From assembly GCA_036406595.1 (NCBI GenBank), contig DASXAR010000001.1, positions 1 to 15,869 on the forward strand: 15,869 nucleotides of DNA. Reading direction: 5' to 3'. This stretch comes from VRUE01 sp036406595. GTDB taxonomy: Bacteria > Actinomycetota > Thermoleophilia > Solirubrobacterales > 70-9. This document shows positions 5,910 through 13,508 of the stretch, piece after piece. Positions within the stretch are counted from its first letter, which is position 1, and the number at the start of each line of letters is the position of its first letter. A model generated the notes under the pieces. That model was not told the origin of the DNA. It saw only the letters and a list, made by a program, of their open reading frames with translations, and made no database searches. The translations under genes were made by a program, and so were the position numbers.

Positions 5910-7119
5910 GCGGTTCCTCGTCGCCGCCTTCGGCGACCCCGGGCACGTCTTCCCGGCGATCGCGCTGGGAAGAGCGCTGTCCGGGCGTGGGCATGAGGTG
6001 ACGATCGAGACGTGGGAGGAGCGCCGTGAGGCCGTCGAGGGAGCGGGGCTCGGGTTCGCGCCGGCGGAGGAATACAGGATGTTCCCGCCCCCAGATCCCG
6101 ATTCGCCTGAGGGAGCCCACGCCGCGGAGGCGGCGCGCGCGCTGCTGCCGCTGCTGGAGGAGATGCGGCCCGACGCGCTGGTGAGCGACATCCTCACCCT
6201 GGCGCCGACCCTGGCCGCCGAGGTCGCCGGCGTGCCGCTCGCCACCCTCATCCCCCACATCTATCCGGTGGTCGAGCCCGGCCTGCCCTTCTTCGCGGTC
6301 GGCCTGCAACCCCCGCGCACGCGCCTCGGACGAGGGGTTTGGCGGCTGGGCCAGCGGGCGCTCGAGGTGGGCCTCGAGCATGGCCGGCGGGATCTCAACC
6401 GGCAGCGGGAGCGGCTGGGGCTTCCCCCGATCGATCGCTTCCACGGGGGGATCAGCCCGGACCTGGCGCTGGTCGCGACCTTTCCCCAGCTCGAGTACCC
6501 GCGCCGCTGGCCGGCGGGAGTCGAGGTGACGGGGCCGATGACCTTCGAGATGCCCCACCCGAACATCGAGCTGCCACCGGGCGATGAGCCGCTCGTTCTG
6601 GTGGCGCCGAGCACCGCGCACGATTCGGAGAACCACCTGGTGCGGACGGCGCTGGCAGCGCTCGCCGGGGAGCCGGTGCGGGTCGTCGCGACCACCAACC
6701 GGGTCGCTCCGCAGCAGCCGATAGAGGCGCCGGCCAACGCGATCCTGGTCGACTGGCTCAGCTACAGCCAGCTGATGCCCGCGGCCTCGCTGGTGATCTC
6801 CCACGGGGGGCACGGCACGGTGGCACGAGCTCTGGCGGCGGGCACGCCGGTCCTGATCAGCCCGTTCATAGGCGACATGAGCGAGACGGCGATGAGGGTC
6901 TCCTGGGCGGGCGCCGGCCTCTCGCTGCCCCGGCGCCTCTGCCGCCCCGCGCCTCTGCGGTGGGCGGCGCGCCGCTTGCTCGACGATTCGGCCTTCGCGG
7001 CGCGAGCCGGCGAGCTCGCATGCTGGGCGGCAGAGCACGACGGCGCCGAGCGCGGCGCCGAGCTGGTCGAGCAGCTGGCCGATCGCGCCGCCAACAGCGC
7101 GGCCACAATGGCCAGCTGA
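5887..7119 (+). CDS. GT1-family (UGT/MGT-like) glycosyltransferase
   Basis: 410 residues with a GT-B fold. The N-terminal acceptor-binding half begins KRFLVAAFGDPGHVFPAIALGRAL (about 8-31), including the GDPGH loop carrying the likely catalytic base H20. The C-terminal half has the sugar-nucleotide motif: LVDWLSYSQLMPAASLVISHGGHGTVARALAAG, with SHGGHGT at 305-311, then GTPVLISPFIGDMSETA. This matches macrolide, sterol and flavonoid-type glycosyltransferases that move a sugar from a UDP- or TDP-sugar to a small hydrophobic acceptor. The GTG start overlaps the dehydrogenase gene by 23 nt; I see no Shine-Dalgarno sequence, so coupling is likely. The acceptor is unknown. It is convergent with tRNA-Asn with only 15 bp between them and no visible terminator. 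Confidence 0.9.
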   Translation: MRASTPPKRFLVAAFGDPGHVFPAIALGRALSGRGHEVTIETWEERREAVEGAGLGFAPAEEYRMFPPPDPDSPEGAHAAEAARALLPLLEEMRPDALVSDILTLAPTLAAEVAGVPLATLIPHIYPVVEPGLPFFAVGLQPPRTRLGRGVWRLGQRALEVGLEHGRRDLNRQRERLGLPPIDRFHGGISPDLALVATFPQLEYPRRWPAGVEVTGPMTFEMPHPNIELPPGDEPLVLVAPSTAHDSENHLVRTALAALAGEPVRVVATTNRVAPQQPIEAPANAILVDWLSYSQLMPAASLVISHGGHGTVARALAAGTPVLISPFIGDMSETAMRVSWAGAGLSLPRRLCRPAPLRWAARRLLDDSAFAARAGELACWAAEHDGAERGAELVEQLADRAANSAATMAS

Positions 7120-7134
7120 ACCATATTCAGGAAG

Positions 7135-7206
7135 CTCCGGGGGTGGGACTCGAACCCACAACTTCTCGGTTAACAGCCGAGCGCTCTTCCATTGAGCTAC
7201 CCCGGA
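7135..7206 (-). tRNA. tRNA-Asn (GUU anticodon)
   Basis: The minus strand gives a 72-nt cloverleaf: acceptor TCCGGGG paired with CCCCGGA and discriminator G, D-arm GCTCAATGGAAGAGC, anticodon loop CTGTTAA (GTT), and T-arm GTGGGTTCGAGTCCCAC. CCA is not encoded. It lies only 19 bp beyond the stop of the co-directional HNH gene, so any promoter of its own would have to lie within that gene's 3' end. Confidence 0.96.
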
Positions 7207-7219
7207 TCGCGCTTCGTCG

Positions 7220-7239
7220 AATGAGCTACCTCGGATCGA
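7220..7239 (-). repeat. Degenerate duplicate of the tRNA-Asn 5' end
   Basis: On the minus strand this segment reads CGATCCGAGGTAGCTCATT, against CGATCCGGGGTAGCTCAAT at the true tRNA start (bases about -4 to +15 of the tRNA). The two differ at two positions over these 19 bases. The copy covers the 5' acceptor strand and the start of the D-arm, ends abruptly, and contains the TAG stop of the HNH gene. It is probably the scar of a duplication or insertion at the tRNA. Confidence 0.7.
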
Positions 7240-7918
7240 CGTCAAGTTGAAAATTTAGCGGTAACGACGCGATTCCTGCCTCAACCTCCGCATGGCAGTT
7301 GGCGCACAGGAGAACGCACTTCTTCGCCTCGATCCTCGATTTTGAAAGTGAGCGGCAGATGCCCCGGTCGCCGAGGTGAAACGCTTTGGCAGTTGGATCG
7401 AGGTGGTGAAATTGCAGTGCCTGCTGGCAGCGCGAGTAGCCACATACGGCGCATCTTCCTCCGGCCTCCTCTACTAGCTTCCGCTTGACGGATCGGCGGT
7501 ACTTGGAAACCGCCTCAGCCCTGCAACCGGTACAGCGGTAGTAGCCGCGGCCCTCCAGCACGAAGTGCGTCTCGCCGTGGCGCCCGCAGACCCGCCGAAT
7601 CTTCTTGGGGCGTGGTAGTACCGGCCCTTCGGCTCGCCGCGTCTGGAGGCCATACCGCTTCATCCAGTGGCGAACCGTGGCGACGCCTCTATTAAGAGCC
7701 ACCGCGATTTCCCGAAGACTGCAACCGTCTTCAACGAGACGTTCAAGCTCGCGGCGGTCAATCGGACCCTTCGGCCGATGCCGACTCGCACCTGCCGCCT
7801 CCAAGCCATGCTTCTTCAGCCAGTAGCCGACCGTCGACGGATGCCTGCCGACCTGCTCGCCGATCGCCTCCAGCGACATTCCTCGCGCGAGGCAATCTTC
7901 CAGAAACCGCTTGTCCAT
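7226..7918 (-). CDS. HNH endonuclease with two N-terminal helix-turn-helix repeats
   Basis: 230 residues. Two similar helix-turn-helix units (about 5-39, SLEAIGEQVGRHPSTVGYWLKKHGL, and about 57-91, SLREIAVALNRGVATVRHWMKRYGL) form an internal repeat that should bind DNA. A zinc-ribbon-like part follows (C111 and C129-x2-C132). The C-terminal HNH domain has C156-x2-C159, the active-site HH at 171-172 (FHHLDP) and C205-x2-C208-H209. It is predicted to bind a specific DNA site and nick or cut it. A GGGAG Shine-Dalgarno sequence lies 9 nt before the ATG. A perfect LexA-type box lies upstream. Base composition is clearly less GC-rich than that of dnaG beside it, suggesting acquisition. Without an intron or intein nearby, it resembles a free-standing homing-like endonuclease, but a host repair role cannot be excluded. 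Confidence 0.9.
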   Translation of the reverse strand: MDKRFLEDCLARGMSLEAIGEQVGRHPSTVGYWLKKHGLEAAGASRHRPKGPIDRRELERLVEDGCSLREIAVALNRGVATVRHWMKRYGLQTRRAEGPVLPRPKKIRRVCGRHGETHFVLEGRGYYRCTGCRAEAVSKYRRSVKRKLVEEAGGRCAVCGYSRCQQALQFHHLDPTAKAFHLGDRGICRSLSKSRIEAKKCVLLCANCHAEVEAGIASLPLNFQLDVDPR

Positions 7919-7953
7919 GCGCGAATTCTCCCGTTCGGACCGGACGGAAAAAG

Positions 7954-7967
7954 CGAACGTATGTTCG
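7954..7967. promoter_or_regulatory. SOS box (LexA site) upstream of the HNH gene
   Basis: CGAACGTATGTTCG matches the Gram-positive SOS-box pattern CGAAC-RNRY-GTTYG at every position and on both strands. It lies 35 bp before the HNH ATG and 21 bp past the dnaG stop, where a promoter for the HNH gene would be. The expected effect is repression by LexA and induction on DNA damage. Confidence 0.7.
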
Positions 7968-7988
7968 GGTTCCGAAATCCCTCGCCGT

Positions 7989-9776
7989 CTAGCCGCCGAC
8001 CCGCTCGCGGTGGGCGATCCGTTCGACCAGGGCGGCGCGGTCGCGGCTGAGGGCGGCGCGCTGCTCGAAGTCCTCGCGCTCGCCGGCGGCGGCGATCTCG
8101 GCCTCCAGACGGCGCTGCTCCAGCAGCAGGTAGTTGAGCTCCATCGCCTCGGGCGACGCCGGCTCGTCGTGGGCGAGGATGACCAGCTCGGCGACGAGGC
8201 CGGAGAGCTGGTCGTCGTCGCGCGGCAGGTTCGAGGCCGGGTCGTCGAGATGCCCGCGCAGCCAGGCCGCCGCGCGGGCGCCGCTCGCCGAAAGGTGATC
8301 CTCGCCGAGCCGCGCCAGGTACTCCCGGCCCTCGTCGGGAAGCGCGATGCACATCGCCAGCAGCGCCCGCTCGCGCCGCTCGCGGGAGGTCAGCTCGGCG
8401 CCACTGCGGCGCGGCTCCTGTCCCGTCCCCCGCACCGCCGCGGGCGGCGCACCCTGCCGGCCGCCGCTCGGCGGCTCCGCCGCGACCACCGCCCCCATCA
8501 CCATCGCCGGGTCCATGTCGAAGCTCTCCGCAACCCGTCGCACCTGCTCGTCGCGGGCGGCGCCCGTTCCCATACCGGAGAGGATCGGCGCGATCTCCGC
8601 CCTCAGCGCCCGGTCGCGCTCCGCCGGAGAAGAGGCGTCGGTGCGCTCGAGCGCGAGCCCGACCTGGAATGCGGGCAGGTCCACCGCGCCGTCGAGCAGA
8701 GCGTTGAAGCGCTCCGCTCCCCCCTCCGCCGCCAGCATCTCCGCCGGGTCCTCGCCGGCGGGCATCGCCGCGACGCGCAGCCGCACCCTCCTCCCCGCCG
8801 CGACCCGCTGCGCCCGCAGCATCGCCTCCTGGCCCGCCGAGTCGGCGTCGAGCGCCAGCACCACCTCGTCGACCATCCCTGAGAGCGCCGCCACCTGCTC
8901 CTCGGTGATCGCGGTCCCCATCACCCCGACCGACTCGGCGATGCCCGCCTGGTGAAGCGCGAGCACGTCGGTGTAGCCCTCGACGACGACGGCCCGCCCC
9001 GCGCGGGCAATCGCCTCCTTCGCGAGGTCGATCCCGTAGAGCATGCGGCTCTTGTGGAAGAAGTCGGTCTCCGCCGTGTTCACGTACTTGGCGCCCTGGT
9101 CGGAGCGCATCGCCCGGCCTCCGTAGCCGAGCGCGCGGCCGCGGCGGTCGCGGATCGGGAAGATGATCCGCGAGCGGAAGCGATCGTACTCGCCCCCTCC
9201 CCTTCCCCGCTGCACCAACCCGACCGAGCGCAGCTCGTCGACCTGGAAGCCCGCCCGCTGCCCGCGGACCAGCACCGTGTCCCAGGCACTCGGCGCGTAG
9301 CCGACCCCGAAGGCACGCAGCACCTCCTCGCCCAGCCCCCGCTCCTCCAGGTAGGCGCGGGCCTTCGCCGCCTCCTCGGCCGACCAGAGGAAGCTGGCGT
9401 AGAAGGACGCGGTGCGATCGAGCAGCTCCCCCAGCCGGGCCCGCTGCCGGCGCCGAGCCTCCGTGCGCGGGTCCTCCTTCTCACGCTCCAGCTCGACCCC
9501 GTAGCGCTCTGCGAGCAGCTCGACGGCCTCCGCGAAGCCGAGTCCCTCCTTCTCCTCGACGAACTTGATCGTGTCGCCGCCGACCCCGCATCCGAAGCAG
9601 TGGTAGAGCTTCTCCTGCGCGTCGACCGAGAACGACGGCGTCCGCTCCTCGTGGAAGGGGCAGAGCCCGACCCAGCGTGAGCCCTGCCGACGCAGGTCGG
9701 TGTGGGCCGAGATCACCTCGACGATGTCCGCCGCCTGCTTGACGCGCTCGAGGCTCTCGGAGGAGATCAGCGCCAT
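7989..9776 (-). CDS. dnaG: DNA primase DnaG
   Basis: 595 residues, standard length. The N-terminal zinc-binding domain shows C39-P-F-H42 and C60-F-G-C63 (GLCPFHEERTPSFSV, YHCFGCGVGGD). The RNA-polymerase core follows with YDRFRSRIIFPIRD (about 197-210) and GYGGRAM. The TOPRIM domain has VVVEGYTDVLAL with catalytic E266, and LALDADSAG with D310 and D312 for metal binding. The C-terminal part (from about 470) is helical and fits the DnaB-helicase interaction domain. It makes RNA primers at the replication fork. The start codon overlaps the stop of dgt by one base (TGATG), so the two are translationally coupled; dgt-dnaG adjacency is typical of actinobacteria. Confidence 0.98.
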   Translation of the reverse strand: MALISSESLERVKQAADIVEVISAHTDLRRQGSRWVGLCPFHEERTPSFSVDAQEKLYHCFGCGVGGDTIKFVEEKEGLGFAEAVELLAERYGVELEREKEDPRTEARRRQRARLGELLDRTASFYASFLWSAEEAAKARAYLEERGLGEEVLRAFGVGYAPSAWDTVLVRGQRAGFQVDELRSVGLVQRGRGGGEYDRFRSRIIFPIRDRRGRALGYGGRAMRSDQGAKYVNTAETDFFHKSRMLYGIDLAKEAIARAGRAVVVEGYTDVLALHQAGIAESVGVMGTAITEEQVAALSGMVDEVVLALDADSAGQEAMLRAQRVAAGRRVRLRVAAMPAGEDPAEMLAAEGGAERFNALLDGAVDLPAFQVGLALERTDASSPAERDRALRAEIAPILSGMGTGAARDEQVRRVAESFDMDPAMVMGAVVAAEPPSGGRQGAPPAAVRGTGQEPRRSGAELTSRERRERALLAMCIALPDEGREYLARLGEDHLSASGARAAAWLRGHLDDPASNLPRDDDQLSGLVAELVILAHDEPASPEAMELNYLLLEQRRLEAEIAAAGEREDFEQRAALSRDRAALVERIAHRERVGG

Positions 9777-10786
9777 CAGAAGCGCGACTCCCGCGGCACG
9801 GTCAGCTGCGTGAACCGGGCGATGCAGTAGCGGTCGGTCATGCCGGCGAGGTAGTCGGCGACCCGCTGGCAGTCGCTTGCGGACGGGTCGACCGTCGGCG
9901 CCTGCTCCGGATGTTCCATGTAATGGCTGAAGAGGCCCCGCAGCGTCCGCTGGGCGCGCTCGTGCTCGCTTCGCGCCGCCTCGCCGAGGTAGACCCGATC
10001 GAACATGAACTTGCGAAGCCGCAGCATCGCCCCGCCCACCTCCTCGCTCTGGGCAATGTCACCGGTTCCCCGCGAGGACTCGACGATGTCGCGGACGAGG
10101 CTGTCGATTCGCGCCGAGCCGGTCGGGCCGAGGAGTTCGATCTCCGCTTCCGGCAGATCGCCCGGCCGCAGGATCCCGGCGCGAAGCGCGTCGTCGATGT
10201 CGTGGTTGATGTAGGCGACCCTGTCGACCAGCTTCACGATGCGGCCCTCCAGCGTCGCCGGCGTGTCGGAGCCGGTGTGGTTGAGGATGCCGTCGCGGAC
10301 CTGCTCGGTGAGGTTGAGGCCCTGGCCGTCGCGCTCCAGCACGTCAACCACGCGCAGCGAGTGCTCGTTGTGGCGGAAGCCGGAGCTGCAGCGTTCGCGC
10401 AGCGCCGCGTCGAGGGCGTCCTCGCCTGTGTGCCCGAACGGTGGGTGGCCGAGGTCGTGGCCGAGGCCGATCGCCTCCGTGAGGTCCTCGTTGAGCCCGA
10501 GGGCCCGCGCGACGGTGCGGGCGATCCCGCAGGCCTCCAGGGTGTGCGTAAGCCGGGTCCTGTAGTGGTCGCCCTCCGGCGCGATGAAGACCTGCGTCTT
10601 GTGCTTGAGTCGACGGAACGCCTTCGAGTGGACGATCCGGTCGCGGTCGCGCTGAAAGGGGGTGCGGAGAGGGCTGTCGGGCTCCGGCGAGCGCCGCTGC
10701 GCCGGATAGGAGGGAGTCGCCAGCTCGGAGTGGAACTCGGCCTCCCAGGCACGAATCCTGTCCTCGAAGGTGGCGGTTGCCGGCAC
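9776..10786 (-). CDS. dgt: dNTP triphosphohydrolase, dGTPase-like
   Basis: 336 residues from a GTG start preceded by AGGA 7 nt upstream. It is an HD-domain enzyme: FRRLKHKTQVF, RTRLTHTLE (H81), GLGHDLGHPPFGHTGE (H110, D111) and the final metal ligand in KLVDRVAYINHDIDDA (D188). It hydrolyses dNTPs to deoxynucleoside and triphosphate and helps balance the nucleotide pool. The length fits the shorter deoxyguanosinetriphosphate triphosphohydrolase-like family rather than the longer E. coli Dgt, so substrate specificity is uncertain. It overlaps dnaG by one base. A 59-bp spacer separates it from recO upstream; no clear promoter is visible there. Confidence 0.95.
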   Translation of the reverse strand: MPATATFEDRIRAWEAEFHSELATPSYPAQRRSPEPDSPLRTPFQRDRDRIVHSKAFRRLKHKTQVFIAPEGDHYRTRLTHTLEACGIARTVARALGLNEDLTEAIGLGHDLGHPPFGHTGEDALDAALRERCSSGFRHNEHSLRVVDVLERDGQGLNLTEQVRDGILNHTGSDTPATLEGRIVKLVDRVAYINHDIDDALRAGILRPGDLPEAEIELLGPTGSARIDSLVRDIVESSRGTGDIAQSEEVGGAMLRLRKFMFDRVYLGEAARSEHERAQRTLRGLFSHYMEHPEQAPTVDPSASDCQRVADYLAGMTDRYCIARFTQLTVPRESRF

Positions 10787-10845
10787 GGCTCGATCCTAGA
10801 GGCTAGTTGCGGGTTAGCCACGCACGCGGCTGACGATCCGCGCCC

Positions 10846-11571
10846 TCATGCGGCCGGCCGCAGCTGCACGTGGGCGTGGTGCTCGAGCGTCTCCCCCACC
10901 GCCCGCTCCGCCTGCCGGAGCGCCGCCGGCTCGGCCGCGGGGGCCTCCGCAAGCGGCCTGGCGATCGCATCGACCATGAAGCGGTGCCCCTCCTCGGAGA
11001 GCGGGAAGGATCCCGCCTCACAGCGCGCGCAGACCACCCCGCCCGCGGCGCCCGAGAAGCCGGTCAGGTGCTCGGCCTCGCCGCAGCGGGCGCAGGAGGC
11101 AAGCTCGGGCGCGAAGCCCGCCGCGAGCGCCAGCTTGAGCCGGAACGCGAGCGCCGTCTCGAGCCCGGCCGCGCCGCCCGCGGCCGGGCCGTCGAGCAGG
11201 GAGAGGTAGTGGCAGAGCAGGTTGTATGCGGGCGGGTTCGGCTCCGCCGCGTCGAGCAGACGGAGGACGGCATCGCAGGCGCGGGCGCCCGCGGTGAGCG
11301 CGGCACCGTCCGAGCGCAGGCGCGGATAGCCGTCGACTGTGTCGACCGCGGTGACGGTCATCAGCTCGCCCCGCCCTTCGTGCAGCAGCAGGTCGAGCCG
11401 GAAGAAGGGCTCGAGCCGCCCGCCGAAGCGCGATTTCGGCCGCCTGGCCCCCTTCGCGATCGCGCCGAGCCGTCCGCGGCTCGCCGAGTAGAGGTGAAGG
11501 ATGCGGTCCGCCTCGCCGTAGCGGATGCTGCGAAGGACGACCGCCTCCGTCTTCAGCGTCTTTCCGGGCAT
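10846..11571 (-). CDS. recO: DNA repair protein RecO
   Basis: 241 residues, normal for RecO. The N-terminal OB-fold begins KTEAVVLRSIRYGEADRIL (7-25) and includes SRGRLGAIAKGARRPKSRFGG. A helical C-terminal part contains a four-cysteine zinc knuckle, C160-x2-C163 and C181-x2-C184. It acts with RecR and RecF in loading RecA onto SSB-coated gapped DNA and in strand annealing. The ATG at 11571 is only 7 nt past the mutM stop, so the two are in one operon. The reading frame continues upstream into mutM, but the canonical N-terminus fixes the start. Confidence 0.97.
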   Translation of the reverse strand: MPGKTLKTEAVVLRSIRYGEADRILHLYSASRGRLGAIAKGARRPKSRFGGRLEPFFRLDLLLHEGRGELMTVTAVDTVDGYPRLRSDGAALTAGARACDAVLRLLDAAEPNPPAYNLLCHYLSLLDGPAAGGAAGLETALAFRLKLALAAGFAPELASCARCGEAEHLTGFSGAAGGVVCARCEAGSFPLSEEGHRFMVDAIARPLAEAPAAEPAALRQAERAVGETLEHHAHVQLRPAA

Positions 11572-11578
11572 AGCCGTC

Positions 11579-12493
11579 CTACGTTGAACGACGCACCGGA
11601 CGCCGCCGCCGTGGCCTGCGGCGAAGGCGGACCTGGCAACCCGGGCAGTAATAGGTCGAGCGGCCGGAGACGACGATCCGCATGATCGTTCCGTCGCCGC
11701 GCGGACAGGCCTCTCCCTCCCTCGTGTGGACCAGGAACTCGTTCTGCATCGCGCCGCGCTCCCCGCGGCCGTCTCGGAAGTCGTCGATCGAGGCCCCGCC
11801 ACCGTCGATGCCGGCTTCAAGCGCCGCGACGATGCCGTCGCGGAGAGCCCGGTGGTGCTCGGGCCGCATCGATCCCGCCGGCGAGAGCGGGTGCAGGCGC
11901 GCCCGGAAGAGCGCCTCGTCGGCGTAGATGTTGCCGACGCCGGCGATCCCTGACTGATCGAGCAGGAAGGACTTGAGCGGTGCGGTGCGGCCGGCGGCGA
12001 TCTCGCCAAGCGCCTCCGGCGTGAACTCCTCGGAGAGCGGCTCGATGCCCAACCGCGCGAAGCGCTCGTCGAGGTCGGCGTCGTCGATCAGGAATGCCTC
12101 GCCGAAGCGGCGCGGGTCCGTGAACCAGAGCTCGCGTCCGTCGTCGAGCCTGAAGCGAGCCCGGAGGTGGCGCTCGGAGGCCGAGCGCTCCGCCTCATAG
12201 AGGCGCATCCCCTCGGAGGGATCGAGCTTCGCGGCGCCGTCGACCAGGACCAGGTTGCCCGTCATCCGCAGGTGCATGACAAGGGTGCGGTCGTCGTCGA
12301 GGTCGAGCAGGAGGTACTTGCCGCGGCGCCCGAGGCCCTCGATCCCCCGCCCCGCCACCGCCTCCTCGACCTCGGCGGGCGGCACCGGGCGCGACCAGCG
12401 CGGGTCGTACACCTCGAGCCGCTCGATCCTCCGCCCCTCGATCTCGGGCTCGAGCTGGCGACAGACGGTCTCGACCTCGGGCAGCTCCGGCAT
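11579..12493 (-). CDS. mutM: Formamidopyrimidine-DNA glycosylase (MutM/Fpg family)
   Basis: 304 residues. Catalytic P2 and E3 (MPELPEVETV), beta-hairpin K59 (RRGKYLL), MHLRMTG (73-79) and the helix-two-turn-helix QSGIAGVGNIYADEALF (180-196) identify the family. It excises oxidised purines such as 8-oxoguanine and cuts the abasic site. The C-terminal zinc finger is unusual: C263 is present but the expected partner at 266 is Gly followed by Asp267 (CPRGDG), while C283 and C286 remain (YYCPGC). The tail is a run of arginines (RRRPRRRRPVRRS), longer than usual. Whether zinc is still bound, perhaps through D267, is open. It lies in a tight operon with recO. Confidence 0.96.
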   Translation of the reverse strand: MPELPEVETVCRQLEPEIEGRRIERLEVYDPRWSRPVPPAEVEEAVAGRGIEGLGRRGKYLLLDLDDDRTLVMHLRMTGNLVLVDGAAKLDPSEGMRLYEAERSASERHLRARFRLDDGRELWFTDPRRFGEAFLIDDADLDERFARLGIEPLSEEFTPEALGEIAAGRTAPLKSFLLDQSGIAGVGNIYADEALFRARLHPLSPAGSMRPEHHRALRDGIVAALEAGIDGGGASIDDFRDGRGERGAMQNEFLVHTREGEACPRGDGTIMRIVVSGRSTYYCPGCQVRLRRRPRRRRPVRRST

Positions 12494-12526
12494 CGACCGG
12501 TTGTATCACCGGTGTCGTGTCCGGGA

Positions 12527-13483
12527 TCAGTCGTCGACGGCGCGAGGGTGGGCGCGGAAGTAGACGTCCTTCAACTGCTCACCGGAGAGGTGCGTGTACA
12601 TCTGGGTGGTCGAGATGTCGGCATGGCCGAGCATCTCCTGGACCGCGCGCAGGTCGCAGCCGCCGGCCAGCAGATGGGTCGCGAAGCTATGGCGCAGCGT
12701 GTGGGGACTCATGCGGCCGGCGAGGCCGGCGGAGCGGGCGTGGCGCTGGACGATTTTGTAGAGACCCTGGCGGCTGAGCGGCCCGCCTCGGAAATTGACG
12801 AAGAGCTTCGCCTCGTGCCGGTCGCCGACCAGCTTCGGGCGGCCCCCGCGCAGGTAGGCGGTGATCGCGCTGATCGCCTTGCGCCCGAGCGGGACGATCC
12901 GCTCCTTCGAGCCCTTGCCCCGCGCCCGCAGGAAGCCCTCGTGCATGTCGACGTCTGTCGTCTCCAGCCCGATCGTCTCCGAGGCACGCAGCCCGCACGC
13001 GTACATCACCTCCAGCAGGGCACGGTCACGGAGCGCGGTCGGGTCGCTCCCGCGCGGTGCCGCGAGCAGCTTCTGCACCTCGGCGTAGTTGAGGACATGG
13101 GGCAGCTTCTTCGCTCGGCGCGGGGCACTCAGGGCCGCGGTCGGATCGTCGCCGATCAGCTCGTCGCGGCGGAGATGCTTGTAGAAGGAGCGCAGGCAGG
13201 CAGTCTTGCGGTGGACGGTGGAGGCCGAGCAGGCCGGGCGACCGTTGCCCGTCGCCAGATCGGCGAGGAAGTCGCCGATGTCGGCCGGGCGCGCCCCGAG
13301 CGCGTCGATATCGCGATCTGCGAGGAAGGCCCCGTACTGGAGCAGGTCGGTGCGGTACGCGTTCAGCGTGTTGCGCGAGAGGCCGCGCTCCAGCTCCAGG
13401 TAGGAGAGGAAGTCGAGGACCAGCCCCTCGAAGCGAGAGTCGACCGCGGGCCCCTCAGCCTGCGGCTTGACGGCGACTGCCAT
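12527..13483 (-). CDS. xerD: Tyrosine recombinase XerD (chromosome dimer resolution)
   Basis: 318 residues from the ATG at 13483, which begins a short, non-conserved lead before the SAM-like domain (FLSYLELERGLSRNTLNAYR at about 25-44). All catalytic residues are present: R167 (YACGLRASE), K190 (RGKGSKER), H261-x2-R264 (HTLRHSFATHLLAGG), H287 (MLGHADISTT) and nucleophile Y296 (QMYTHLS). It resolves chromosome dimers at dif with XerC under FtsK control. Motif fit and the actinobacterial gene neighbourhood favour XerD over XerC or a phage enzyme. It is unrelated in role to the integrase at the left edge. It is separated from mutM by 33 bp and follows the DUF3866 gene by 25 bp. Confidence 0.94.
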   Translation of the reverse strand: MAVAVKPQAEGPAVDSRFEGLVLDFLSYLELERGLSRNTLNAYRTDLLQYGAFLADRDIDALGARPADIGDFLADLATGNGRPACSASTVHRKTACLRSFYKHLRRDELIGDDPTAALSAPRRAKKLPHVLNYAEVQKLLAAPRGSDPTALRDRALLEVMYACGLRASETIGLETTDVDMHEGFLRARGKGSKERIVPLGRKAISAITAYLRGGRPKLVGDRHEAKLFVNFRGGPLSRQGLYKIVQRHARSAGLAGRMSPHTLRHSFATHLLAGGCDLRAVQEMLGHADISTTQMYTHLSGEQLKDVYFRAHPRAVDD

Positions 13484-13508
13484 GGCGCCACGTTCTGCCG
13501 GGACCGCC

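Noticed and set aside
5875..7245. Minus-strand open frame opposite the glycosyltransferase
   Set aside because: It covers the glycosyltransferase gene and runs through tRNA-Asn; no family motif is present.
10798..10819. Short inverted repeats in the dgt-recO spacer as a terminator
   Set aside because: The arms are only about 5 bp and there is no T-run; chance is a sufficient explanation.
12495..12516. Repeated ACCGGT motif between xerD and mutM as a terminator
   Set aside because: The two halves pair only imperfectly, no T-run follows, and the genes look co-transcribed.
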